Origin: Nitrosovibrio sp. Nv4
Lineage (GTDB): Bacteria > Pseudomonadota > Gammaproteobacteria > Burkholderiales > SG8-39
Reading direction: 5' to 3'
DNA length: 60,785 nucleotides
Assembly (NCBI GenBank): GCA_945906765.1
Contig: CAMDRF010000007.1
Span: 1 to 60,785, forward strand
In this document: piece by piece, positions 36,396-44,938 of the stretch
How positions within the stretch are numbered: position 1 is the stretch's first letter
Layout of the letters: every line of letters begins with the position of its first letter
Notes under the pieces: generated by a model
Database searches by the model: none
Seen by the model: only the letters and a program-made list of their open reading frames with translations
Told to the model about the DNA's origin: nothing
Made by a program: the position numbers and the translations under genes

Positions 36396-39107
36396 ATGGA
36401 CAAGACACTGCTGCTGGTAGACGGATCCTCTTACCTGTACCGCGCCTTCCATGCGCTGCCGGAGCTGAAGAGCCCGCGCGGGGAGCCGACCGGCGCCATT
36501 CACGGCGTGCTCAGCATGCTCAAGCGCCTGTCAGCCGAGTACGGGGCGGCGGCCCGCGCCTGCGTGTTCGACGCCAAGGGCAAGACCTTCCGTGAAGACG
36601 CCTACCCGCTGTACAAGGCAAACCGGCCCTCGATGCCCGAGGATCTCGCCAGCCAGATCGAGCCGTTGAAGGAGGCGATCGCCGCCCTCGGCTGGCCGGT
36701 GCTGACCATCGCCGGCGTGGAGGCCGACGATGTCATCGCGACACTCGCCGAGCAGGCGCGGCAGGGCGGCTGGAGCTGCATCATCTCCACCGGCGACAAG
36801 GACCTCGCGCAGCTGGTGGACGAGCGCGTGACGCTGGTCAATACCATGTCGAACGAGAAGCTCGACCCGGCCGGCGTGAAGCAGAAATTCGGCGTCACTC
36901 CGGAACAGATCGTCGATTACCTCTCGCTCACCGGCGACGCCGTGGATAACGTGCCCGGCGTCGACAAGGTGGGACCGAAGACCGCGGCGAAATGGATTCA
37001 GCAATTCGGCTCGCTCGACGGGGTGATGGCACATGCCGGCGAGATTCCCGGCGCGGTCGGCGAGAACCTGAGAAAGGCGCTCGACTGGCTGCCCAAAGGG
37101 CGCGAACTGCTGACGGTGAAGCGCGACGTGCAACTGCCCGTCGGGTTGAGCGGCCTGGGAGCAAAGGAAACCGACGCGGCGAAATTGGCGGAGTTCTTCG
37201 AGCGCTATGGCATGAAGACCATGCTGCGAGAGGTCCGGGGCAATGCTCCCGCCCCGGCGGCCACCGCGTTGCTGGATCCGCCGTCGGCGACCGCATCGCC
37301 CGAGCGGCGCAAGTACTTCACGCTCCATACCGAGAAGGATCTCGCCGAATTCCTGGAAAAGCTCGAGGAAGCGGAGCTGGTCGGCTTCGATACCGAGACG
37401 ACCGGCCTGGAGCCGATGGTCGCAAAGCTGGTGGGCATGTCCTTCGCCTTTGGCGACAAGGCCTGGTATCTGCCGCTGTCGCACGAGTATCCCGGCGCCC
37501 CCGATCAGATTGGCGTCGAAAAGGCGCTGAAGATCCTGAAGGGCTGGCTGGAAAGCGATCGCCACGCGAAAGTCGGCCAGAACCTCAAGTTCGACGCGCA
37601 CATTCTCGCCAACCATGGCATCCGCCTCGCCGGCATCGTACACGACACGCTGCTCGAGTCCTACGTCTACGAGGTGCACGAGCGGCACGACCTGGATACG
37701 CTCGGGCAGCGGCACCTGGGCTGGAAAACCATTTCCTACGACGAGGTAACCGGCAAGGGCGCGTCGCGCATTTCTTTCGCGGAGGTGGACATCGCGCGCG
37801 CCACCGAATACGCCGCCGAGGACGCGGATTGCGCATTGAGCGTGCATTCTGTTTTATTCGAAAAGATCTCGGCAGACGAAAAACTGAAGTTCGTCTACGA
37901 GAACATCGAACTGCCGGGGCTGCCGGTGCTGCTGCGGATGGAACGCAACGGCGTGCTGATCGACAGCGCCAAACTTGAGGCGCAGAGCCACGAGCTCGGC
38001 AAGGAGATGCTGTTAATCGAGCAGAAAGCCTACCAGGCGGCGGGCCAGCCCTTCAACCTCAACTCGCCCAAGCAGATCCAGGAAATCCTGTTCGACAAAC
38101 AAAAACTCCCGGTAAAGAAAAAAACCCCCACGGGCCAGCCCTCGACCGACGAGGACGTACTCGCCGAACTCGCGCTCGACTATCCGCTGCCCAAGCTGCT
38201 GCTGGAATACCGCGGCCTCGCCAAGCTGAAATCCACCTACACCGACAAGCTGCCGCGCATGGTGGATGCGAACACCGGGCGCGTGCACACCACCTACTCC
38301 CAGGCGACCGCGGTCACCGGCCGGCTCGCCTCGAACGATCCCAACCTGCAGAATATTCCCGTCCGCACCCCGCAGGGCCGGCGCATCCGCGAAGCATTCA
38401 TCGCCCCGCCGGGAAGCAAGATCGTTTCCGCCGACTACTCGCAGATCGAACTGCGCATCATGGCCCACCTCTCGGGCGACAAGGGCCTGCGCCACGCCTT
38501 CGACCACGGCCACGACGTGCATCAGGCGACCGCCGCCGAAGTGTTCGGCGTGCCACTGGAAAAGGTCACCAAGGACGAACGGCGCACCGCCAAGGTGATC
38601 AACTTCGGCCTGATCTACGGCATGAGCGCCTTCGGCCTCGCGCAGAACCTGAACACCGAGCGCGCCACCGCCCAGGCCTACATCGACTCCTACTTCACCC
38701 GCTACCCCGGGGTGAAGAAATTCATGGACGAAACCCGGGAGAAAGCGCGCCGCGACGGCTACGTCGAAACCGTCTTCGGCCGCCGCCTGCGCCTGCCCGA
38801 AATCCAGTCCGGTTCCCCCGCCCGCCGCCAGGCCGCCGAACGCGCCGCCATCAACGCGCCGATGCAAGGCACCGCCGCCGACCTGATTAAGCTCGCGATG
38901 GTTTCAGTGCAGAACTGGCTGGACGAGAAAAAATGCGCCAGCAAACTCATCATGCAGGTGCATGACGAGCTGGTGCTGGAAGTGCCGGAGAACGAACTAA
39001 AGAAAGTGAAGGAAAAAGTCCGCGAACTGATGCAGAACGTCGCCAAGCTGGATGTGGAACTGATCGTGGACGTCGGCGTTGGAGATAATTGGGATCAAGC
39101 GCATTGA
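36396..39107 (+). CDS. polA: DNA polymerase I
   Basis: A 903-residue polymerase with all three domains. 5'-nuclease (about 1-290) from LLLVDGSSYLYRAFHALP. 3'-5' exonuclease retains catalytic residues: GFDTETTG near 330, VGQNLKFDAHILANHG, and AAEDADCAL. Polymerase motif A is SADYSQIELRIMAHLSGD near 678, motif B RRTAKVINFGLIYGMSAFG near 730, motif C MQVHDELVLEVPE near 853. It removes RNA primers and fills repair gaps. Proofreading appears intact. I start at the ATG at 36396; the in-frame extension upstream overlaps the divergent DUF2782 gene. Confidence 0.97.
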   Translation: MDKTLLLVDGSSYLYRAFHALPELKSPRGEPTGAIHGVLSMLKRLSAEYGAAARACVFDAKGKTFREDAYPLYKANRPSMPEDLASQIEPLKEAIAALGWPVLTIAGVEADDVIATLAEQARQGGWSCIISTGDKDLAQLVDERVTLVNTMSNEKLDPAGVKQKFGVTPEQIVDYLSLTGDAVDNVPGVDKVGPKTAAKWIQQFGSLDGVMAHAGEIPGAVGENLRKALDWLPKGRELLTVKRDVQLPVGLSGLGAKETDAAKLAEFFERYGMKTMLREVRGNAPAPAATALLDPPSATASPERRKYFTLHTEKDLAEFLEKLEEAELVGFDTETTGLEPMVAKLVGMSFAFGDKAWYLPLSHEYPGAPDQIGVEKALKILKGWLESDRHAKVGQNLKFDAHILANHGIRLAGIVHDTLLESYVYEVHERHDLDTLGQRHLGWKTISYDEVTGKGASRISFAEVDIARATEYAAEDADCALSVHSVLFEKISADEKLKFVYENIELPGLPVLLRMERNGVLIDSAKLEAQSHELGKEMLLIEQKAYQAAGQPFNLNSPKQIQEILFDKQKLPVKKKTPTGQPSTDEDVLAELALDYPLPKLLLEYRGLAKLKSTYTDKLPRMVDANTGRVHTTYSQATAVTGRLASNDPNLQNIPVRTPQGRRIREAFIAPPGSKIVSADYSQIELRIMAHLSGDKGLRHAFDHGHDVHQATAAEVFGVPLEKVTKDERRTAKVINFGLIYGMSAFGLAQNLNTERATAQAYIDSYFTRYPGVKKFMDETREKARRDGYVETVFGRRLRLPEIQSGSPARRQAAERAAINAPMQGTAADLIKLAMVSVQNWLDEKKCASKLIMQVHDELVLEVPENELKKVKEKVRELMQNVAKLDVELIVDVGVGDNWDQAH

Positions 39108-39159
39108 CGGATAGGAAAGTCTGTCCAAGCCTCGCCGTACTGCGCCCAATGCGGATTCT

Positions 39160-39294
39160 GTCGTCTCACCGCGCAACAGGAAGATGCTGCTCGAAGGCCT
39201 GGACGACATCGGCCTGACGCAGGCGCTGGAATCAATGATCGCCGTCTTTCAGGTCGCCGACCGCCGACGCCGACCCTCGATCTACCCGACTTGA
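39160..39294 (+). pseudogene. C-terminal remnant of leuD (isopropylmalate dehydratase small subunit)
   Basis: One plus frame from 39160 to TGA at 39294 reads RNRKMLLEGLDDIGLTQALE then SMIAVFQVADRRRRPSIY. The LLEGLDDIGLTL-x(5-7)-I-x-x-F/Y pattern is the end of LeuD. Nothing of the preceding 150 or so residues is present, and the sequence before 39160 is not LeuD-like. It is a fragment left between polA and the PIN toxin gene, probably carried by an insertion or recombination. A functional leuD must be elsewhere if leucine is made. Confidence 0.65.
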
Positions 39295-39340
39295 GACCTC
39301 GCCCTAACTGACATCACCGGTGATGTGATATCTTATAGGT

Positions 39341-39766
39341 ATGCTACGCGTAGTACTGGACACCTCGGTGCTTGTGGCCGGGCTGCGCAGCAAGCAGGGC
39401 GCGAGCAATGCGCTATTGGTCCTCGTGGCGGAGCAGGAAATCAAACCATTGGTGACGACGCCCCTGTTTCTCGAGTACGAAGAGGTTCTTCTTAGAGCCG
39501 AGCACCGGCTCGTTACGGGAATGAGCGAGGCAGACGTCGCGAGCTTTCTCGCCGCGCTCGCCAGTGCCTCGGAAGGCGTTGAGGTGCACTTTCAGTGGCG
39601 TCTGCAACTCAGCGACCCAGCCGATGAAATAGTGCTGGAGGCCGCGATCAATGGACACGCTGACGCGCTGGTTACGCACAATATCGCGGACTTCGCGGAG
39701 GCGGCGAGAAGGTTCGGCTTGCGGGTGGTTGCGCCCGGCAATATATTGAAGGAATTAAAGACATGA
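39341..39766 (+). CDS. PIN-domain toxin (putative toxin component, COG1569-like)
   Basis: A 141-residue PIN ribonuclease. Acidic residues of the active site are visible: D8 in VVLDTSVLVAGLRS, E47 or E48 in PLFLEYEEVLLRAE, the DPADEIVLEAAINGHAD region (about 94-110), and the late NIADFAEAARRFG. Proteins of this group usually cut RNA and are held in check by a cognate antitoxin. The next gene overlaps it by 4 bases (ATGA), giving toxin-before-antitoxin order. It lies in an accessory interval after polA and a leuD scrap. Confidence 0.87.
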   Translation: MLRVVLDTSVLVAGLRSKQGASNALLVLVAEQEIKPLVTTPLFLEYEEVLLRAEHRLVTGMSEADVASFLAALASASEGVEVHFQWRLQLSDPADEIVLEAAINGHADALVTHNIADFAEAARRFGLRVVAPGNILKELKT

Positions 39767-40014
39767 GCAAGAGCGCGTATCCCTTGAAATTGCCCACGTC
39801 GGTCAAGACTGCGGCCGCCCAACTTGCCAAGTCCGATGGGGTCTCGCTGAATCAATTCATCGCCGCTGCCGTAGCGGAGAAGGTCGGTAGCATGCGATCA
39901 GTCGAAACTTTTCTCTTGGAGCGGGCGGGCCGCGCAAAACCCAGGGATCTATTGCGCTACCTGCGCAAGGCACCGAAATCGCCCCCGGCTTCCGGCGATA
40001 AACGCCCGGATTGA
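39763..40014 (+). CDS. Ribbon-helix-helix antitoxin paired with the PIN toxin
   Basis: An 83-residue protein. The N-terminal half fits a HicB/RHH-type fold: strand YPLKLPTSVKTAA, helix AAQLAKSDG, turn, helix SLNQFIAAAVAEKVGSM. The C-terminal half is basic and Pro-rich (GRAKPRDLLRYLRKAPKSPP) and could wrap the toxin. The ATG overlaps the toxin stop. It probably represses the operon promoter upstream of 39341, where TGATATCTTATAGG could provide a -10-like element. Confidence 0.8.
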   Translation: MSKSAYPLKLPTSVKTAAAQLAKSDGVSLNQFIAAAVAEKVGSMRSVETFLLERAGRAKPRDLLRYLRKAPKSPPASGDKRPD

Positions 40015-40066
40015 TCGCCGAACCAACGGAACGGATAGGCAAATCAATCCGAAGCTGCCCGCGCGG

Positions 40067-40118
40067 AATCCCGTTTTCGCGCGCCGTCGCCGCAGCGCAG
40101 CGGCGCACAATCGGGATT
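40067..40118. repeat. Nested palindrome
   Basis: Outer arms AATCCCG (40067-40073) and CGGGATT (40112-40118) enclose an inner hairpin CGCCGC (40088-40093) / GCGGCG (40100-40105) with a 6-base loop. It lies between the antitoxin gene and psiF and has no T-run on either side, so it resembles a REP-type element more than a terminator. Confidence 0.6.
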
Positions 40119-40154
40119 ATGTCGCCTCACGGGCAGGTGACCGCCCGCTTCATA

Positions 40155-40358
40155 TCAGCCCTTTAAGCAACTGCTCACGAATCCTTTGCGCTCATCGCCC
40201 TTCAGTTTCTTCTCCGCCGCTTGCTTGTTGCAGTCCTTCATCTTGTTTTGCTGCGCTTTCTGCTTTTCGCTCGGCTCCTTCTTGGCCTTGTCCTGCGCCA
40301 GCGCGGCCGATGACACGGCCAGCATTGCACAACACAGCAGCGCGATCAGTTTTTCCAT
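40155..40358 (-). CDS. psiF: PsiF-repeat small periplasmic protein
   Basis: A 67-residue protein with signal peptide MEKLIALLCCAMLAVSSAALA, a Lys-rich linker, and the PsiF repeat NKMKDCNKQAAEKKLKGDER followed by GFVSSCLKG, with its two conserved cysteines. PsiF is phosphate-starvation-induced in E. coli; its function is unknown. The ATG at 40358 is preceded by AGGGGGA, a strong ribosome site, and is preferred over an upstream in-frame start at 40412. Confidence 0.85.
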   Translation of the reverse strand: MEKLIALLCCAMLAVSSAALAQDKAKKEPSEKQKAQQNKMKDCNKQAAEKKLKGDERKGFVSSCLKG

Positions 40359-40392
40359 GTGATGTCCCCCTGTAATTGAATGATGTGCTGCA

Positions 40393-41073
40393 TTACTTCT
40401 GCAAGGCTCCAAACACCTTCTTGATGATGTCGCTGCCCGCCTTCACCGGATCCTGGCGGATCTTCTTTTCCTCTTCGGCGACCATGAAAAACAGGCCGTC
40501 GAGCGCTTTCTGCGTCACGTGGTCGTCCAGGTTCGCCTGCTCCTTCTTCACCAGACCGAACTGCACCCCCTTCTGCGCGTACTGGTTGTACTTCTCCGCG
40601 AGCTTCACCTTGGCCGTGGCCTTCTTCACGATCGGCAGGAACTTCCCCTTCAGCTGCTCAGTGGTGCTGCGCTTGAAGTAGTCGGTGCCGGATGTCTGGC
40701 CGCCGGTGAGGACGCCCTTGGCGTCCTGCACACTCATTTTCTTGATCGAATCCGAGAACAGTTTTTTCGCTTCGGGCACGGCGGCTTTGGCGGCGCGGTT
40801 CATCGTCAGCACCAGTTCGTCGGCGTATTTGCCCATGCCGACGCTGCGCATGAGCTTTTCGTACTTCTCGAGCGAATCGGGCAGAGGAATCTTGACCGCG
40901 CCGTTGCCGAAGAAACCGTCGGTCTTGCCGAGCAAGTCGACAGCGATCCCGGCGCCCTTCTCCAGCGCGGCCTTGAGGCCCGCGCTCGCATCCGTGTTGG
41001 TAAGCGCATCGAGGTTGGCCTGCGCCGGGAACGCTTAGGACAGCAGGAAAAATGCAAACGCGCGTACCAACAT
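40393..41073 (-). pseudogene. DUF4197 secreted-protein gene with TAA inside the signal peptide
   Basis: A perfect TAGGAGG ribosome site precedes the ATG at 41073, which opens a signal peptide MLVRAFAFFLLS, then TAA at 41037-41035, then AFPAQANLDALTNTDASAG and a full DUF4197 domain (GLKAALEKGAGIAVDLLGKT, NGAVKIPLPDSLEKYEKLM, GTDYFKRSTTEQL, DGLFFMVAEEEKKIRQDP) in the same frame to 40393. One base change explains the stop. The rest of the frame, over 210 codons, is undamaged, so the lesion is recent or an error in the sequence. Re-initiation downstream would give a protein without an export signal. Confidence 0.8.
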
Positions 41074-41082
41074 AAAGGCCTC

Positions 41083-42018
41083 CTAGTCCACGCCAGCGTG
41101 ATGCGCCTGCTGGTCCGCATGATACGACGATCGCACCATCGGCCCGACCGCCGCGTGCCGGAATCCCATCGCCGCGGCTTCGCGCTCGAACATCGCGAAC
41201 GCGTCCGGATGCACGTAACGCTCGACCGGCAGGTGATGCGCGGAGGGCGCGAGGTACTGGCCGATCGTCAGCATGGCGACGCCATGCGCGCGCAGATCGC
41301 GCATCACCGCGAGGATTTCCTCGTCGGTTTCGCCTAGCCCGACCATCAGCCCGGACTTGGTCGGGATTTCCGAATTTTTTTTATTGTAAAAATCAAATAA
41401 TTTGAGCGAATGCGCGTAATCGCCGCCCGGGCGCGCCCGTTTGTACAGGCGCGGCACGGTTTCCAGGTTGTGGTTCACCACATCGGGCGGCGCCGCGGCG
41501 AGCACCTCCAGCGCGCGCTCGAGGCGGCCGCGGAAATCCGGCACCAGCACTTCGATCGTGGTGCGTGGTGATTTCTCGCGCACCGCCCGGATGCAGTCCA
41601 CGAAATGCTGCGCGCCGCCGTCTTTCAGGTCGTCGCGATCCACGCTGGTGATTACCACGTAGGACAATTTCAGTTTTTCGATCGTTTCGGCGAGATGCCG
41701 GGGTTCATCCACATCGGGTGCGAGCGGCCGGCCGTGCGCCACGTCGCAGAACGGGCAGCGGCGGGTGCAGATGTCACCGAGGATCATGAACGTCGCCGTG
41801 CCCTTGCCGAAACATTCGCCGATGTTCGGGCAGGATGCCTCCTCGCAGACCGTGTGCAGTTTCTGCTCGCGGAGGACCTGCTTGATCTCGTGGAAGCGCG
41901 ATCCCGGCCCGGGCGCTCGTACGCGGATCCAATCCGGCTTTTGAAGTTTCTCTTTCGGAAAAAACTTCAGACGTGCCGTCTTGAGGGCGCCCTTTTCCTT
42001 GACGCCGGCTTCACGCAT
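41083..42018 (-). CDS. lipA: Lipoyl synthase
   Basis: A 311-residue radical-SAM enzyme inserting two sulfurs into octanoyl-protein. The auxiliary cluster cysteines C58, C63 and C69 lie in [12 protein letters not shown] and the radical-SAM cluster cysteines C84, C88 and C91 in [10 protein letters not shown]; the C-terminal RSSYHAD supplies the Ser ligand. The ATG at 42018 overlaps lipB by 8 bases. The lipB-lipA order matches the pathway: LipB transfers octanoate, LipA sulfurates it. Confidence 0.96.
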   Translation of the reverse strand: MREAGVKEKGALKTARLKFFPKEKLQKPDWIRVRAPGPGSRFHEIKQVLREQKLHTVCEEASCPNIGECFGKGTATFMILGDICTRRCPFCDVAHGRPLAPDVDEPRHLAETIEKLKLSYVVITSVDRDDLKDGGAQHFVDCIRAVREKSPRTTIEVLVPDFRGRLERALEVLAAAPPDVVNHNLETVPRLYKRARPGGDYAHSLKLFDFYNKKNSEIPTKSGLMVGLGETDEEILAVMRDLRAHGVAMLTIGQYLAPSAHHLPVERYVHPDAFAMFEREAAAMGFRHAAVGPMVRSSYHADQQAHHAGVD

Positions 42019-42640
42019 GCTCGAGTTTCCCGATGAGGATGCCGGCAAGGTTTTTCCCCAGAATCTCCTTGCTTTCCTTTATTCCAAGGTCGCGCGTCTG
42101 CGTCACCTGCATGCCCGGAAAGCCGCAAGGGTCGATGGCGGAGAATGGCTTCAGATCCATGTCGACGTTTAGCGCGAGGCCGTGAAACGCGCAGCCTCGC
42201 GAAACGCGGATGCCGAGCGCGGCGATCTTTGCGCCGCCGACATAGATGCCGGGCGCCCCTGGCTTTCTTTCGGCGCGGCTGCCGAGAAGGTCGATGACCG
42301 ATTGCTCGAGCATCGCCACGAACTGTTTCACCTTGATGCCGCGGCGCGCCAGGTCCACCAGCGTGTAGAGAACAACCTGTCCGGGGCCGTGGTAGGTGAT
42401 TTCGCCGCCGCGCTCGACCTGCAGCACGGGAATGCTGCCGCCGGGTTTCGGTCCGTGCGCCGCATCGGCGGCAAGGCCGAGCGTATAGACCGGGGGATGC
42501 TCGAGCAGCCAGAGTTCATCAGGCGTATCGGCGCCGCGCCGCGCGGTGAACTCGCGCATCGCCTGCAGCGTGGATTCATAGGGACTCATTCCCATCCGCA
42601 CCATGCGCACCATGCGCACCCGCTCGAGGACGGCGCTCAT
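42011..42640 (-). CDS. lipB: Octanoyltransferase LipB
   Basis: A 209-residue enzyme moving octanoate from acyl carrier protein to lipoyl domains. Seen are [14 protein letters not shown], the Lys-proximal [16 protein letters not shown] (about 77-92), the catalytic Lys in [14 protein letters not shown] and the catalytic Cys in [13 protein letters not shown]. The N-terminus carries a 9-bp tandem repeat producing MVRMVRMG before the conserved part, so the real start may be further in. The ATG overlaps the ybeD-like stop (TGATG). Confidence 0.94.
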   Translation of the reverse strand: MSAVLERVRMVRMVRMGMSPYESTLQAMREFTARRGADTPDELWLLEHPPVYTLGLAADAAHGPKPGGSIPVLQVERGGEITYHGPGQVVLYTLVDLARRGIKVKQFVAMLEQSVIDLLGSRAERKPGAPGIYVGGAKIAALGIRVSRGCAFHGLALNVDMDLKPFSAIDPCGFPGMQVTQTRDLGIKESKEILGKNLAGILIGKLEHA

Positions 42641-42897
42641 CAAAGCACCATCACGACGGCCGGGTGGTCGCAGAGTTCCCGGTAGAGGGCATCGAGCTGT
42701 TCCTGAGAGGTGGCGTTCACGGTGGCTGTCAGGCTGATGTACTTGCCCTCGCGGCTGGGCCGCGTCTCGATGGCGCCAGGCACGAAGTCAGGCGCGTGCC
42801 GGCGCACGATCTCGATCACTGCCGAGGTGAAGCCGCTTTCCCGGCGCCCCATGATCTTGACCGGGAACGCCGTGGGAAAAGCGATGACCGACTCCAT
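42640..42897 (-). CDS. ybeD: DUF493 (YbeD-like) protein
   Basis: An 85-residue ACT-like small protein: IAFPTAFPVKIMGRRESGF, VIEIVRRHAPDFVPGAIETR, then REGKYISLTATVNATSQEQL and DALYRELCDHPAVVMVL. The family sits between dacA/dat and lipB in many proteobacteria, as here, and may regulate lipoate metabolism, but this is not established. One base overlap with lipB; the ATG at 42897 lies 1 base from the dat stop. Confidence 0.9.
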   Translation of the reverse strand: MESVIAFPTAFPVKIMGRRESGFTSAVIEIVRRHAPDFVPGAIETRPSREGKYISLTATVNATSQEQLDALYRELCDHPAVVMVL

Positions 42898-42898
42898 C

Positions 42899-43765
42899 TC
42901 AAGCGGCTTGTTTTTCCTTTCCTGCACGCATGCCTTTTTGCTTGAATTCCTGATACAGCGCATGCACGCGGCGGAACACCGGGCCGGGCTTGCCACCAGC
43001 GACCGGCCTGCCGTCGAGCGTCACGATGGCGAGCACTTCCTTGGAAGAGGACGTAACCCAGACTTCGTCTGCGCCGCGCACTTCGGCTTCGCTGATATTG
43101 CGGTACTCGAGCGCCAGCCCGGCCGCCTGCGCGATCTCCGCGATCACGTCGTAGGTGATGCCCGGGAGGATCAGGTTTGACTTCGGCGGCGACAGGATTA
43201 CCCCGCCTTTAACCACAAAAACATTCGAGGCCGACGCCTCGGTGAGATTGCCGTCGCGAAACAGGATCGTCTCCACCGCGCCCGCGTCCGCCGAAACCTG
43301 GCGCAGCAGGCAGTTGCCGATGAGAGAGATGGACTTGATGTCGCAGTGCTGCCAGCGGTCGTCAATCGCACTGACCGCGGCCGCGCCGCGTTGCACCAGC
43401 TCCTGCGGCGGATTGACGAGTGGATTGGACATTACAAACACCGTCGGCACCGCATCCTTCGGAAACGCATGGTCGCGCCTGGCAACGCCGCGCGTCACCT
43501 GGAAATACACGCCTTGGTCCTCGAAGGACTGCTTCGCGACCAGCTGCAGGATGATGTCGCGCCACTCCGCGCGGCTGTAGGGATTGCGGATCCGCACCGC
43601 GGCGAGACTGCGCTCCAGGCGCGCGAGGTGCTCGTCTATGCGGAACGGCACGCGCGAGTAGACGGGGATCAGTTCGTAAACACCGTCGCCGAAGATGAAA
43701 CCGCGGTCGAGCACGGGAACGCGCGCTTCCTCGACCGGCATGAACTTGCCATTAAGAAAAACCAT
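42899..43765 (-). CDS. dat: D-amino acid aminotransferase (class IV PLP)
   Basis: A 288-residue class IV aminotransferase. Visible are VPVLDRGFIFGDGVYELIPV (about 17-36), the PLP Lys in CDIKSISLIGNCLLRQ, the Glu-containing LTEASASNVFVVKGG and a C-terminal TSSSKEVLAIVTLDGRPV. D-amino acid transaminases interconvert D-Ala and D-Glu with keto acids, feeding peptidoglycan. Position next to the D-Ala carboxypeptidase supports the D-specific assignment over branched-chain aminotransferase, though both share this fold. Confidence 0.87.
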   Translation of the reverse strand: MVFLNGKFMPVEEARVPVLDRGFIFGDGVYELIPVYSRVPFRIDEHLARLERSLAAVRIRNPYSRAEWRDIILQLVAKQSFEDQGVYFQVTRGVARRDHAFPKDAVPTVFVMSNPLVNPPQELVQRGAAAVSAIDDRWQHCDIKSISLIGNCLLRQVSADAGAVETILFRDGNLTEASASNVFVVKGGVILSPPKSNLILPGITYDVIAEIAQAAGLALEYRNISEAEVRGADEVWVTSSSKEVLAIVTLDGRPVAGGKPGPVFRRVHALYQEFKQKGMRAGKEKQAA

Positions 43766-43775
43766 TCTGACTCCG

Positions 43776-44900
43776 CTACCTCAACCAGAGCCTCAGTGTA
43801 TCCCAGGCGCGCACGAAAATCCCCGCTGCCGGCACCTCTTCGAGCGCGATCACCGGGTACTCGCCGAACGGCTTGCCATCCAGCGTCACGCGCAGGTTGC
43901 CGACGCGGGTGCCCGCCGCCACCGGCGCCAGCAGCGGCGAATGCGACAGCAGTTCGGCCTTCAGTTTCTCGCCCTGGCCCTTGGGAACCGTGACCACCAG
44001 ATCGTCGCGGAAACCGGCCTTCAGGCTTGCGCGCGCGCCTTTCCAGACTTCGATCTCCTTCACCGGCGCGTTGCCCGCGTAGAGGCGTACCGCGTCGAAG
44101 AACTGGAATCCCCAATTGAGCAGTTTCTGCGATTCCTGCGCGCGCATGGACTCTGATGTCGAGCCGAGCAGCACCGACAGCAAGCGCCGCGGTCCGCGTT
44201 TCGAGGACGCGACCAGGCAGTAGCCAGCCGCCTCGGTGAAACCGGTTTTCATCCCGTCCACCGTGTTGTCGAGCCACAGCAGGCGATTGCGGTTGACCTG
44301 GATGATGCCGTTGTAGCGGTACTCGCGCTGCGAATAGTACTGCGCGTACTGCTCCGGGAAATCGCGGATCAGCGCCGAGGCGAGCAGGTGAAGGTCGCGC
44401 GCCGTCGAATAGTGCTGCGGGTCGGGCAGCCCCGACGCGTTCATGTACTTGGTGTTCTTCATGCCGAGGCGATCGGCCTCGCGGTTCATCCTCCCCGCGA
44501 ACGCTTCCTCGGAACCGGCGAGCTGCTCGGCGAGCGCGATGCAGGCGTCGTTGCCGGACTGAACGATCATGCCGCGGATCAGTTCGTCCACGCTCACCGG
44601 CTTCTTCGGCTCGATGAACATGCGCGAGCCGGGCGCGCGCCAGGCGCGCTCCGACACGTTCACCTGTTGCTCGAGCGCGAGCTTTTTCTCCTTCAGCGCG
44701 GCGAACACCAGGTAGGCAGTCATCAGCTTGGTCAGGGAAGCCGGCTCGAAGCGCTCGTCGGGCTTTTCCGCGGCGAGAATCTGGCCGCTTGAAATATCCA
44801 CGACCACCCAGGCACGGCCCGTCACTTGCGGCGCTTGAGGTGCTTGCGCCGAGGCAAGAGCCGGCAGAATAAGGATCAGGAAAAGGAAACAGCGCGGCAT
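43776..44900 (-). CDS. dacC: D-alanyl-D-alanine carboxypeptidase (PBP5/6 family)
   Basis: A 374-residue low-molecular-weight PBP. Signal peptide MPRCFLFLILILPALASAQA; catalytic Ser55 in SLTK (55-58), SGN at 115-117, KTG at 218-220, followed by the PBP5-C beta domain and a C-terminal amphipathic anchor ending VRAWDTLRLWLR. It trims the terminal D-Ala from stem peptides at the outer face of the inner membrane. The ATG at 44900 is used; a TTG six codons earlier is in frame. In operon with rlpA upstream and dat downstream. Confidence 0.93.
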   Translation of the reverse strand: MPRCFLFLILILPALASAQAPQAPQVTGRAWVVVDISSGQILAAEKPDERFEPASLTKLMTAYLVFAALKEKKLALEQQVNVSERAWRAPGSRMFIEPKKPVSVDELIRGMIVQSGNDACIALAEQLAGSEEAFAGRMNREADRLGMKNTKYMNASGLPDPQHYSTARDLHLLASALIRDFPEQYAQYYSQREYRYNGIIQVNRNRLLWLDNTVDGMKTGFTEAAGYCLVASSKRGPRRLLSVLLGSTSESMRAQESQKLLNWGFQFFDAVRLYAGNAPVKEIEVWKGARASLKAGFRDDLVVTVPKGQGEKLKAELLSHSPLLAPVAAGTRVGNLRVTLDGKPFGEYPVIALEEVPAAGIFVRAWDTLRLWLR

Positions 44901-44938
44901 CGGAGCTTCACTGCGCAAAAAACCGTGGATTATAGCGG

